Assembly (NCBI GenBank): GCA_947167515.1
Contig: CAMVIM010000013.1
Coordinates: 32,285 to 96,284 of the forward strand
Source: an uncultured Prevotellaceae bacterium
GTDB lineage: Bacteria; Bacteroidota; Bacteroidia; Bacteroidales; Bacteroidaceae
Reading direction: 5' to 3'
DNA: 64,000 nt
Shown: positions 35,575 through 44,281 of the stretch, one piece after another
How positions within the stretch are numbered: position 1 is the first letter of the stretch
How the letters are laid out: every line of letters begins with the position of its first letter
The notes under the pieces: model-generated
The model's database searches: none
What the model was told of the DNA's origin: nothing
What the model saw: the letters and a program-made list of their open reading frames with translations, nothing else
Program-made: the position numbers and the translations under genes

Positions 35575-38421
35575 ATGAGAAAGCTACTCTTCATCATACT
35601 GCTTCTTCTCCCCTGCTACGGTCACACGCAAACCTTTCAAAGCAAACTGACTGAGTGGGCCGACAACTATACACGTTCCGATGCCAACATCAAACCCTCC
35701 ACCGTGGTTTCCTGCGACATCGACAACAACAACGGCACCGTCCGCATCGTCATGGGAGGCGGATTTCCAGAACAGCACTTCACCCCCGACGTGGTGGAGA
35801 AAATCTACAAAGAGGTGCGTTCCTTCCTCCCCACTTTGCAGCGACACTACGACCTCGTCATCGAGACAGACGGACGCCCCATCGAAGACCTCGTCCCAAA
35901 CTTCTTCCGAAAAGGGAAGAAAGACCCTATGCGCCTGCTGGACAACACCAACACGGGCACACCTTGGGTAAAAAACATCTCACGTCCCTACACAGCCGAC
36001 CAAGGACTGGAAGGTCATCACATCGCCCTTTGGCAAAGTCACGGACGCTACTACAAGCAGGACAAGGACGACTGGTACTGGCAACGTCCACGCCTCTTCT
36101 GCACCACCGAAGACCTCTTTTCACAGACCTTCGTCATCCCCTTCATCATCCCCATGCTGGAAAATGCAGGGGCCGTGGTCTTCACTCCTCGTGAGCGCGA
36201 CTATCAGACCCACGAAGTCATCGTCGATAACGACCACCCACACCGCAACGGAACCTATATTGAGTCTTTCCGTAAAAAGCACAAAAACCTTCAATGGAAG
36301 ACCGCGGAGCGGAGTGGCTTCGCACAAACGAAAGCGATTTACGAGTCCTGCGACTCCCCCTTCACCGATGGCAGCGCCCGCTACATCCCCACCGTCTCCT
36401 CACCAAAAGAAGAAGGGCTGGCACAATGGGTGCCCCACATCCCCGAAGAAGGACGCTATGCTGTGTATGTTTCTTATCAATCCTACGAAAACTCCGTGTC
36501 CGATGCCACCTACACAGTCTATCACAAAGGCGGCATGACGGAGTTTAAGGTGAACCAGCAAATCGGAAGCGGCACTTGGGTCTATCTTGGCACCTTCGAC
36601 TTTGATGAAGGCCAACACGACTATGGCATGGTCGCACTCTCCAACCACAGCCATCACAAAGGCATCATCACAGCCGATGCAGTCCGCTTCGGTGGCGGCA
36701 TGGGCAATATCGTACCCGAAGGTCACAACGGCCACGTTCGTCCGTCGGGGCTTCCCCGTTGGGCTGAAGCCGCCAAATACAGCGTGCAGTGGTTCGGATT
36801 CCCCTACCGACTTCATACCGAACCTTTCGGCAACAACGACTACAACAACGACATCAACTCCCGTTCCGCATCCGTCAATCACCTGTCGGGAAACTCTGTC
36901 ACTAACCCCCAGCGGAAAACGGGTCTGGGCGTTCCCCTCGACCTCTCGGTGGCGTTCCACACCGATGCAGGCGTCAAGACCGACGATGCCCTGGTCGGTT
37001 CACTTGGCATCTACATGACCGACTTCAACGAAGAAGAAACAGGTGCCCATCTCAATCGCTATGTCTCGCGCGACCTTTCCAGCATGTTCCTCACCAACCT
37101 CTACACAGACCTGAAGAAATACCACTGGCAAGTGCGCCAGCTCTGGAACCGCAACTATGGCGAAGCACGTGCCCCCATGGTGCCTGCCTGCATTCTCGAA
37201 ATGCTCTCCCACCAGAACTTTGCCGATATGCGTTTAGCCTACGACCCTCACTTCAAGTTCGACCTTTCACGCTCTGTCTATAAGACAATCGTCAAGTACA
37301 TAGCCACCCTCTACAAGCACAACTACGTCATTCAGCCCTTGCCGGTCGAGAACTTCGCCATCACCCTCAACGAGCAGAGAAACACAGCCACCCTCTCGTG
37401 GTTACCCGTCGAAGACCCACTCGAACCCACAGCCAAGCCCAAGGGATACATCATCTACACGCGCCGAGGCTATCAAGGCTTCGACAATGGCATCGTGGTG
37501 AAAGGAACGACCCACACGGTCGAACTGACCCCCAACGAGGTTTACTCGTTCAAAATTGCAGCCCTCAACGAAGGCGGCGAAAGTTTCCCCTCCGAAACCC
37601 TCACCTGCGGCATCTCTTCTCAAAACAAAGGCACCGTACTCATCGTCAACGCCTTCACCCGACTCGAAGGTCCACAAGTCATCAACACCGCCACCACTTG
37701 CGGTTTCGACCTCGATGCCGACCCTGGTGTACCCTATGGAGCCTACACCGGCTTCTGCGGTCGCCAACGCAGTTTCGACCGTTCCAAAGCAGGCAGCGAA
37801 GCCTCCGACGGACTCGGCATGAGCGGCAACGAGCTGGAAGGGAAACTGATGATGGGCAATACCTTCGACTATCCCGTCATCCACGGCCGCGCCATCATGC
37901 TTAGCGGCAAACACTCCTTCACCTCATGCAGCGAACAATCCCTCCTCACAGGCAAAGTTTCACTCGCTGCCTACCCCATGATTGACCTCATTTATGGCAC
38001 CCAAAAGCAGTTCAACGCACAAACCAACAACCTCGTCGAACAATACTACACCAACGGTGGCAAACTCATCCTCAGTGCGGCCAACCCAGGCGGCCCTTCC
38101 ATTGGAGGCACCGTCACCACCCAACTCTCACCTCGCAGCACTCAACGCTCAACCCTCAACTCTCAACTCTCGACTATATCCGGCTGCGGTCTCACGTTCG
38201 ACATCTACCGCGGCATGAACCCCAACAGCTACTGTGTGCCCTCCCCTTCCGTACTTTCCCCCCAAGGCCAAGCCTTCGCCATCCTCACTTACCCCGATGG
38301 CACCTGCGCCGCCATAGCTCAGCCCCACCGCTTCATCCGTTTGGGTTTCCCCCTCGAATCCATCACCGACCACAAAAAACTCAACGCCCTCACCCAAGCC
38401 TTCCTCACCTTCCTCGAATAA
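35575..38421 (+). CDS. Amidase-like exported protein with golvesin-type and FnIII domains
   Basis: This 948-residue exported protein (signal peptide about 1-19) carries an N-acetylmuramoyl-L-alanine amidase-like fold split by an insert: GHHIALWQSHGRYY early and LSVAFHTDAGVKTDD later are plausible Zn-binding parts. Between them is a golvesin-type beta domain (HIPEEGRYAVYVSYQSY). An FnIII-like part (FAITLNEQRNTATLSWLP) follows, then a C-terminal domain. Related proteins are often annotated as xanthan lyases, but that name is doubtful. Residues about 850-868 are low-complexity TQLSPRSTQRSTLNSQLST, produced by an in-frame repeat of aactctcaactctc. Confidence 0.8.
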   Translation: MRKLLFIILLLLPCYGHTQTFQSKLTEWADNYTRSDANIKPSTVVSCDIDNNNGTVRIVMGGGFPEQHFTPDVVEKIYKEVRSFLPTLQRHYDLVIETDGRPIEDLVPNFFRKGKKDPMRLLDNTNTGTPWVKNISRPYTADQGLEGHHIALWQSHGRYYKQDKDDWYWQRPRLFCTTEDLFSQTFVIPFIIPMLENAGAVVFTPRERDYQTHEVIVDNDHPHRNGTYIESFRKKHKNLQWKTAERSGFAQTKAIYESCDSPFTDGSARYIPTVSSPKEEGLAQWVPHIPEEGRYAVYVSYQSYENSVSDATYTVYHKGGMTEFKVNQQIGSGTWVYLGTFDFDEGQHDYGMVALSNHSHHKGIITADAVRFGGGMGNIVPEGHNGHVRPSGLPRWAEAAKYSVQWFGFPYRLHTEPFGNNDYNNDINSRSASVNHLSGNSVTNPQRKTGLGVPLDLSVAFHTDAGVKTDDALVGSLGIYMTDFNEEETGAHLNRYVSRDLSSMFLTNLYTDLKKYHWQVRQLWNRNYGEARAPMVPACILEMLSHQNFADMRLAYDPHFKFDLSRSVYKTIVKYIATLYKHNYVIQPLPVENFAITLNEQRNTATLSWLPVEDPLEPTAKPKGYIIYTRRGYQGFDNGIVVKGTTHTVELTPNEVYSFKIAALNEGGESFPSETLTCGISSQNKGTVLIVNAFTRLEGPQVINTATTCGFDLDADPGVPYGAYTGFCGRQRSFDRSKAGSEASDGLGMSGNELEGKLMMGNTFDYPVIHGRAIMLSGKHSFTSCSEQSLLTGKVSLAAYPMIDLIYGTQKQFNAQTNNLVEQYYTNGGKLILSAANPGGPSIGGTVTTQLSPRSTQRSTLNSQLSTISGCGLTFDIYRGMNPNSYCVPSPSVLSPQGQAFAILTYPDGTCAAIAQPHRFIRLGFPLESITDHKKLNALTQAFLTFLE

Positions 38422-38454
38422 ACCAAGTTCCCCTCCCCCAACTCACCCCTCCCC

Positions 38455-38480
38455 CTTGCGACAGGCGGTTTCCCCGCCTC
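38455..38480. repeat. Family A hairpin, copy A1
   Basis: The core aggcggtttccccgcct (38463-38479) folds with aggcgg/ccgcct arms after cttgcgac. It sits before the YgiQ gene. Confidence 0.75.
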
Positions 38481-38515
38481 CTACCCAACTTCAAATTCCT
38501 AATTCCCAACTCCCC

Positions 38516-40360
38516 ATGCCCTTTCTCCCCACCACCAAAAAAGAACTCGAACGCCTCGGCTGGGACACACTCGATGTCATACTCTTCTCAGCCGACGCTT
38601 ACGTTGACCATCCCTCCTTCGGCATGGCAGTCATCGGTCGCATTCTCGAGGCAGAAGGGCTGAAAGTGGCCATCGTTCCCCAGCCTGACTGGCACGGCGA
38701 CTATCGCGACTTCAAAAAACTCGGCCGTCCCCGACTTTTCTTCGGCATCTCCCCAGGGGCAATGGATTCCATGGTGAACAAATACACCGCCAACAAACGC
38801 CTCCGTTCCGAAGATGCCTACTCCCCTGATGGCCGCCACGACCTTCGTCCCGAATACCCCACTATCGTCTATACACGCATCCTCAAAGAACTCTACCCCG
38901 ACGTGCCCGTTGTGCTGGGCGGCATCGAGGCAAGCCTCCGCCGTCTCACCCACTACGACTATTGGCAAGACCGCCTCCTCCCGACCATCCTTCACCCTTC
39001 CGGAGCCGACCTCCTCATCTACGGAATGGGTGAAAAGCCTATGGTTTCACTGGCACATCTTCTGGTGGAACAAGACCGCGAGATTGACGTGAAACTCTTC
39101 CGCAACCTCATGGCGCGCTTCCCACAAAAGCAGACCGTTTCATTACTGAAGAAAGAAGACATCCCTGGAGGCATCCGTTCCGACGACATCCTCCTGCACA
39201 GCCACGAAGAGTGCCTACGCAACAAACGGGCACAAGCCGAGAACTTCCGCCACATCGAAGAAGAGTCCAACAAATACGCAGCCCAGCGCATCATTCAGGA
39301 AGTGGATGGTCGTTACGCCGTGGTCAACCCTCCCTACCAGCCCCTCACCCAGGACGAGCTCGACCGCTCTTTCGACCTTCCCTACACCCGCCTGCCACAT
39401 CCCAAATACCGAGGCAAGCGCATCCCCGCCTACGAGATGATTAAATTCTCCGTTTGCCTTCATCGCGGATGCTTCGGCGGCTGTGCCTTCTGCACCATCT
39501 CCGCCCATCAGGGCAAGTTCATCACCTCGCGCAGCAAGGAGAGCATCCTCCGCGAAGTCAAGGCCATCACCCAACTCCCCGACTTCAAAGGCTACCTCAG
39601 CGACCTCGGAGGTCCCTCAGCCAACATGTATGCCATGCACGGCAAGAACCTCGACCTTTGCTACCAGTGCAAACGCCCCTCCTGCATCCACCCCAACATC
39701 TGCAAGAATCTCAACACCGACCATTCCCAGCTCCTCGACATCTACCATGCCGTCGATGCACTCCCCGGCATCAAGAAGAGCTTCATCGGCTCCGGTGTCC
39801 GCTACGACCTCCTGCTCCACGACACAGGCGATGAACGCACCAACCGCATCAATCGCCAATACACCGAAGAACTCATCACCCATCACGTCAGCGGTCGTCT
39901 CAAAGTGGCACCCGAACACACTTCCGACCGTGTGCTCTCCCTCATGCGCAAGCCCTCGTTCCACCTCTTCTACGACTTCAAGCGCATCTTCGACGACATC
40001 AACCGCCGCCATCACCTCCGTCAGCAAATCATCCCCTACTTCATCAGCTCACACCCTGGCTGCACAGCCGAAGATATGGCCGAACTTGCCACACTGACCA
40101 AAGACCTCAACTTCCAGCTCGAACAGGTGCAGGACTTCACCCCCACCCCCATGACCGTCTCCACCGAGGCATGGTACACAGGACTCCATCCCTACACCCT
40201 CCAGCCCGTCTTCTCCGCCAAGACACAAAAAGAAAAGCTCGCCCAGCGTCAATTCTTCTTCTGGTACAAGCCATCCGAACGCCAGGCCATCCTCCGCCTC
40301 CTCCGTCAAATCAACCGCCCCGACCTCATCAGTCGCCTCTTCGGTCGAAAAAATGTCTAA
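38516..40360 (+). CDS. YgiQ-family radical SAM protein
   Basis: This 614-residue protein has a B12-binding-like N-terminal part and a radical SAM core with [13 protein letters not shown] (about residues 318-326). The N-terminal [36 protein letters not shown] and the [20 protein letters not shown]-type segment are YgiQ signatures. It ends with the short hydrophobic/basic region of the family. I chose ATG 38516 because upstream codons repeat intergenic filler. Its reaction is not established. It stands alone. Confidence 0.92.
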   Translation: [614 protein letters not shown]

Positions 40361-40368
40361 CACAAGGA

Positions 40369-40528
40369 TATCCTCTCCCATCCTCTCCCATCCCCTCCCA
40401 TCCCCTCCCATCCTCTCCCATCCTCCCCACTCAGCCCATTCACCCCATTCAGCCCACTCAGCCCATTTCCCCCATCCCTCCCATCCCTCCCCTCCCCACT
40501 CACCCCACTACCCCCACTACCCCCACAA
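40369..40528. repeat. C-rich minisatellite
   Basis: Units of cctcccatc and cactcagccca repeat here. The same cactcagccca unit occurs twice at 42685-42720 in the other C-rich gap. Confidence 0.7.
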
Positions 40529-40536
40529 GCATAACA

Positions 40537-40617
40537 CCGTTCCATATTCAAACAGTACGCCACACCTATTACAATTTGTACGCCGTACCATTTGAATATA
40601 CAACGGCGTTTCACGTA
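40537..40617. repeat. Large inverted-repeat element, copy 2
   Basis: Arms 40537-40552 and 40591-40606 pair at 14 of 16 positions. Order and flanks match copy 1 (7903-7983): a cacaagcataacaccg-type left flank, atattcaa, two copies of a tacgcc(g/a)ca-like unit inside and a gcgtttcacgtagc tail. Confidence 0.75.
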
Positions 40618-40699
40618 GCAAAAAAACATCCTTCAAAGAAAAATAGGTTCTTTTTCACCATTATTTCAGCATTTCTTCCTCTATTCAAGTATTTCTGCG

Positions 40700-40707
40700 T
40701 ACATTTG
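40700..40707 (+). promoter_or_regulatory. Probable promoter -7 element of the polysaccharide deacetylase gene
   Basis: TACATTTG, 23 bp before the ATG. No upstream TTTG. Confidence 0.5.
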
Positions 40708-40730
40708 CTGATGATTTACCCGACAACTGT

Positions 40731-41510
40731 ATGATACTATTGAGTTTTGACACAGAAGAGTTTGACGTGCCTCGCGAGCACGGAGTTGATTTCACATTAG
40801 AACAAGGCATGGCCGTGTCGAAGGTGGGCACCAACCGCATTCTCGACATACTGAAGCAGAATGGCGTAAAGGCGACCTTCTTCTGCACGGGAAACTTTGC
40901 AGAAAATGCCCCCGAAGTGATGCAGCGCATCGTCGCCGAAGGTCACGAAGTCGCCTGCCACGGTGTAGATCACTGGCAGCCGAAAGAGACCGACTTCGCC
41001 CGTTCGAAAGAAATAGTGGAGCGCGTAACGGGGCGCACCGTCTATGGCTATCGCCAGCCCCGCATGTTTCCCGTGGTCGAGTCGGAAATCAAGCGCGTGG
41101 GCTATCGCTACAATTCATCGCTCAACCCAGCATTCATCCCAGGCCGCTACATGCACCTCACGGAGTCGCGCACCTGGTTCATGAAAGACGGCGTGATGCA
41201 GATACCCGCATCCGTCACACCGCTCATCCGCTTCCCCCTGTTCTGGCTCTCCCTCCACAACCTGCCCGAAGGACTCTACCACTGGATGGTGCGCCGCGTG
41301 CTCAAGAGCGATGGCTACTTCGTCACCTATTTTCACCCGTGGGAGTTCTTCGACCTGAAAGAGCATCCCGAATTCAAGATGCCCTTTATCATCCGCAACC
41401 ACAGCGGACACCAGATGTGCCAGCGGCTCGACCGCCTGGTAAAAATGCTTTTGGCACACGGCCACGAGTTCATCACATACAACGAATTTGCAGACAGGGT
41501 GAATCCATAA
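40731..41510 (+). CDS. Polysaccharide deacetylase (NodB-type)
   Basis: This 259-residue enzyme would remove acetyl groups from a glycan. LLSFDTEEFD carries the metal-binding Asp, CHGVDHW is the HxxH-type metal motif, and GYRQPRMFPV and TYFHPWEFFDL are the other family blocks. It lacks a signal peptide, and resembles the deacetylases of exopolysaccharide systems that carry DUF3473. Its nearness to the capsule locus (beginning about 80 bp downstream) makes a role in capsule trimming likely but unproven. Confidence 0.88.
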   Translation: MILLSFDTEEFDVPREHGVDFTLEQGMAVSKVGTNRILDILKQNGVKATFFCTGNFAENAPEVMQRIVAEGHEVACHGVDHWQPKETDFARSKEIVERVTGRTVYGYRQPRMFPVVESEIKRVGYRYNSSLNPAFIPGRYMHLTESRTWFMKDGVMQIPASVTPLIRFPLFWLSLHNLPEGLYHWMVRRVLKSDGYFVTYFHPWEFFDLKEHPEFKMPFIIRNHSGHQMCQRLDRLVKMLLAHGHEFITYNEFADRVNP

Positions 41511-41590
41511 AAGAGACACTGCATCTTGCCAAATCCCACCCCTCCCACACTTTTTCCCTCCATTTCCTTTTTCATTTCAGAAAAACTTCC

Positions 41591-42096
41591 TAACTTTGCA
41601 CCCACTTACGCCGCAACCCCATTTCAACAGGGGTGAAGGTGTGGGTCTAACATATTGGAATAGTGTCTCGCAACGCACTGTTTTTGTTCCTTTGAACGTA
41701 GGAAATTCAAAAGTAACTTCGCAAAAACAATGCAGAGTGGATGCTACGGGTTGGTATATCAAAACTATCCCGTTAGTGTGCAGAGGGCATCCGTGTCCTC
41801 ACGCACACTTTAACGGGAGTGCATATATACCTGCGGCGTGAGCGTCAATTCTGTCTGTTTAGAAGAAGGTTTCCTACGACCAAAAGGAGAGCAGGCAAGA
41901 AGAGGCTTCACGCTTTTTTCGTACTCTCCAGTTCCCCACCTGGCACAGTTCGCAATAGCGTCTATTTCCACAGACATACACAAGTCATTGACGTTATTGG
42001 ACACCAGTAAGGGAAAATGATTCACACAACCACCGCAGCCCTCAACGCTGACTGCCCTGCACCACAGGGGGTGTCCCCTTCCTATGCACCTCACCG
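41591..42096 (+). promoter_or_regulatory. Capsule-locus promoter and about 500-nt leader
   Basis: TAACTTTG at 41591-41598 is the best promoter box. The leader to upxY has an 11/12 inverted repeat (41675-41686 with 41722-41733), a strong stem cccgttagtgtgc / gcacactttaacggg (41769-41781 with 41803-41817), and several smaller hairpins. No gene was seen in it. A long leader is typical of UpxY-controlled operons, where the antiterminator acts on early RNA. Confidence 0.55.
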
Positions 42097-42651
42097 ATGA
42101 ACAGTTCCAGCACCCAGCCACTCTGGTACCCGATGCGTGTCACCTACAACCGTGAACTGAAAGTCAAAGCCTCCCTCGAACAGGAAGGCATCGAAACCTT
42201 CCTCCCCGTCACCCGAAAACTCGTCGAACGCGCAGGACATCGCCGTTTCGAACTCGTCCCCGCCATCCACAATCTCCTCTTCGTCCACTCCACCCGCGAA
42301 CAACTCACCCTCCTCAAGATGACCGACGAAGACTTCAGTCCCCTCCGCTACATGATGACACGTCCCCTCGACCCCACGATACGACCTCAAGTCATCTACG
42401 TGCCCGACCACCAGATGCAAAACTTCATCCGCGTCGCCTCCATCACCGACGACCGCGTCCTCTTCCTCGACTACGCAGCCGTAGCCAACAAGGTCGGTCG
42501 CCGCGTCATCATTACCGAAGGCGACTTCGCCGGCATCGAAGGCATCGTCAAGCGCATCAACCACAACCGCCGCGTCGTCATCCAACTCGAAGGCGTCGCC
42601 GCCGTCGCCCTCGCCTTCGTCACCCCCTCCCACCTCAAATTCCTCGACTAA
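42097..42651 (+). CDS. upxY: UpxY-family transcription antiterminator (NusG-like)
   Basis: This 184-residue protein has an N-terminal NGN-type domain (WYPMRVTYNRELKVKASLEQEGIETFLPV) and a C-terminal KOW-type domain (GDFAGIEGIVKRINHNRRVVIQLEGVAAVALAFV). UpxY proteins ride RNA polymerase to prevent premature termination in the leader of their own capsule operon. Its place first after the leader and before capsule genes agrees with that role. The coding strand is strongly C-rich like the rest of 25-44 kb. Confidence 0.9.
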   Translation: MNSSSTQPLWYPMRVTYNRELKVKASLEQEGIETFLPVTRKLVERAGHRRFELVPAIHNLLFVHSTREQLTLLKMTDEDFSPLRYMMTRPLDPTIRPQVIYVPDHQMQNFIRVASITDDRVLFLDYAAVANKVGRRVIITEGDFAGIEGIVKRINHNRRVVIQLEGVAAVALAFVTPSHLKFLD

Positions 42652-42774
42652 CCACCCCTCCCTCCCTAATACACACCCCACCCTCCCCACTCAGCCCACC
42701 CTCCCCACTCAGCCCATCCTCCCCCATCCACTCCCACTCTCTCCCATCCTCCCCTCCATCCCCCTTCCCTCCCA

Positions 42775-42801
42775 CTTGCGAAAGGCGGTTTCCCCGCCTC
42801 C
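42775..42801. repeat. Family A hairpin, copy A2
   Basis: cttgcgaaaggcgg... with arms aggcgg/ccgcct around tttcc. It sits in the C-rich gap 42652-42865, which otherwise holds cactcagccca and ctcac repeats and no gene. Confidence 0.75.
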
Positions 42802-42865
42802 CTCTCACCTCTCACCCCTCACCCCTCACCCCTAACCCCTAACCCCTAACTCCTAACCCCACCCC

Positions 42866-43381
42866 ATGCTCACCCCCACCCACCTCCTCAACCTCCGTCT
42901 CCAAGCCTACCGCCACCTCCTCCTTCTCGACACCCCCACCGACGGACTCTCCACCCCACCCACCATCCAAACCTACCAACCCCACTGGCGCAAAGCCCAA
43001 CAAACCGCCAAGGCCCTCCTCCACCACCTCGACACCCACAAATCCCCCCTCACCCCCACCCAACAAGCCGACATCCTCCTCACCGCCTTCGTCCTCCTCC
43101 AACTCGGCTTCCGCAACTCCCAACTCCTACTCCGCACCACCACCCTCACCTACACCCTCCTCCCCCGGCTCCTCTCCCCTGCGAATGACGGTTTTCCCGT
43201 CTCCATCCTCCCCTCCTCCTCCTCCTCCCACCTTCTCCCCCATCTCCTCCTCCACCTCTACCTCGAAACCCAAGACGACTCCCTCCTCCCCACCATAACC
43301 CAACTCCTCCCCACCCTCACCACCTCCCCCAACGAAGAAGACCACTACCTCCTCCAACTCTACCAACCCTCCCCCATGTAG
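42866..43381 (+). CDS. UpxZ-like protein, probably degenerate
   Basis: The 171-residue frame lies in the position of upxZ, right after upxY, and matches the UpxZ pattern: LLLLDTPTDGL, a PHWRKAQQTAKALLHHL helix, TPTQQADILLTAFVLLQLG and repeated helical turns. UpxZ inhibits non-cognate UpxY proteins. The middle is interrupted in frame by a family A-type hairpin (PANDGFPVSIL) and then Ser-rich, low-complexity codons, so its function is doubtful. A copy of part of this stretch is at 43671-43755. Confidence 0.45.
   Translation: MLTPTHLLNLRLQAYRHLLLLDTPTDGLSTPPTIQTYQPHWRKAQQTAKALLHHLDTHKSPLTPTQQADILLTAFVLLQLGFRNSQLLLRTTTLTYTLLPRLLSPANDGFPVSILPSSSSSHLLPHLLLHLYLETQDDSLLPTITQLLPTLTTSPNEEDHYLLQLYQPSPM
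43187..43201. repeat. Family A hairpin variant, copy B1 (inside the upxZ-like gene)
   Basis: gacgg tttt cccgtc-type core: gacgg (43187-43191) pairs with ccgtc (43197-43201). The A/T pair replaces the G/C pair of copies A1-A3. Confidence 0.75.
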
Positions 43382-43398
43382 AGTGTGCTTAGAGTGTG

Positions 43399-43415
43399 CT
43401 GCGATTCAGTCGCAG
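43399..43415. repeat. Family C hairpin, copy C1
   Basis: ctgcgat-tca-gtcgcag, after gagtgtg; six Watson-Crick pairs plus one G-T pair. Lies just after the upxZ-like stop. Confidence 0.75.
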
Positions 43416-43470
43416 ACCTCCCACCCATCCCCACCTAAAAAGCCCCCATCCTTCCATCCATCCCTCCCCA

Positions 43471-43500
43471 CTTGCGACAGGCGGTTTCCCCACCGCCTCC
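43471..43500. repeat. Family A hairpin, copy A3
   Basis: Seven-base arms aggcggt (43479-43485) and accgcct (43492-43498); loop enlarged by two bases relative to A1. Confidence 0.75.
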
Positions 43501-43534
43501 ATCCCCTCCTCCATTCGTCCCCTCCCTCCCCCAC

Positions 43535-43557
43535 TTGCGAAAGGCGGTTTTCCCGCT
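43535..43557. repeat. Family A hairpin, copy A4
   Basis: gcggttttcccgc core: gcgg (43544-43547) with ccgc (43553-43556); shorter stem than A1-A3. Confidence 0.65.
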
Positions 43558-43717
43558 CCCCCAAAAAAGCACTCCTCCCATCCGCCCCACTCCCAATTCT
43601 CAACTCTCAACTGTCTATTAACTAACCCCCAACGCCACAACCGTAATTACCCCAACGCTATAACCGTAATTACCACCACCCTCACCTACACCCTCCTCCC
43701 CCATCTCCCCACCCCTG

Positions 43718-43737
43718 CGAGTGACGGTTTTCCCGTC
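43718..43737. repeat. Family A hairpin variant, copy B2
   Basis: gacgg (43723-43727) and ccgtc (43733-43737), same variant pair as B1. Confidence 0.75.
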
Positions 43738-43783
43738 TCCATCCCCTCCCCTGCATCCAACCCTCTTCCCCATGTCCCCTATA

Positions 43784-43800
43784 CTGCGACGCTGTCGCAG
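43784..43800. repeat. Family C hairpin, copy C2
   Basis: ctgcgac-gct-gtcgcag, seven Watson-Crick pairs; the gagtgtg flank is lost. Confidence 0.75.
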
Positions 43801-43870
43801 TTCCCCCTCTCAGCCCCCTCCCCCACCACAAGAACCCCACCCCTTCCTCCCCATCCACGTGTCGAGTGTG

Positions 43871-43887
43871 CTGCGACCCAGTCGCAA
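43871..43887. repeat. Family C hairpin, copy C3
   Basis: tgcgac-cca-gtcgca core after gtcgagtgtg; the outermost pair is C-A. Confidence 0.75.
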
Positions 43888-43948
43888 CCCTTCCCCTCTT
43901 CCTCCACCAGAACACCACCCCTTCCTCCCCGCCCCCATGTCGAGTGTG

Positions 43949-43965
43949 CTGCGACCCAGTCGCAG
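43949..43965. repeat. Family C hairpin, copy C4
   Basis: ctgcgac-cca-gtcgcag after tgtcgagtgtg, 78 bp after C3. Confidence 0.75.
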
Positions 43966-44264
43966 CCCTTCCCTCCCCCCACACAAGCCCCCTTCCTCCC
44001 CACCTCCTTTCAACATACATCATCACCCCCTACCAACATTCACCACATCATCACACGCACATTCTCCATAAAACATAACTTACAATTCACCAATTATAAC
44101 CTATAATTGATGAACCATAACTTATAATCGACGAACCATAACCTACGGTTTATGGTAATCACAGGTCTCATCAACAAGACCCCAAGCCCCACATCGCATC
44201 CTCTTTCCTCCTTTAATCGCCACCACCCCACCAAACAGACATCCCCATCCTTATGTCGAGTGTG

Positions 44265-44281
44265 TTGCGACTCTGTCGCAA
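44265..44281. repeat. Family C hairpin, copy C5
   Basis: ttgcgac-tct-gtcgcaa: the outer C-G pair of C1, C2 and C4 is T-A here, and the loop differs. Confidence 0.78.

Noticed and set aside
41675..41733. Invertible capsule promoter
   Set aside because: The inverted repeat is imperfect and short and encloses no clear promoter; no invertase gene nearby.
43396..44106. Open frames on both strands of the C-rich gap
   Set aside because: They consist of repeated Pro/Ser/His or Gly/Val/Arg stretches created by hairpin repeats, with no start context.
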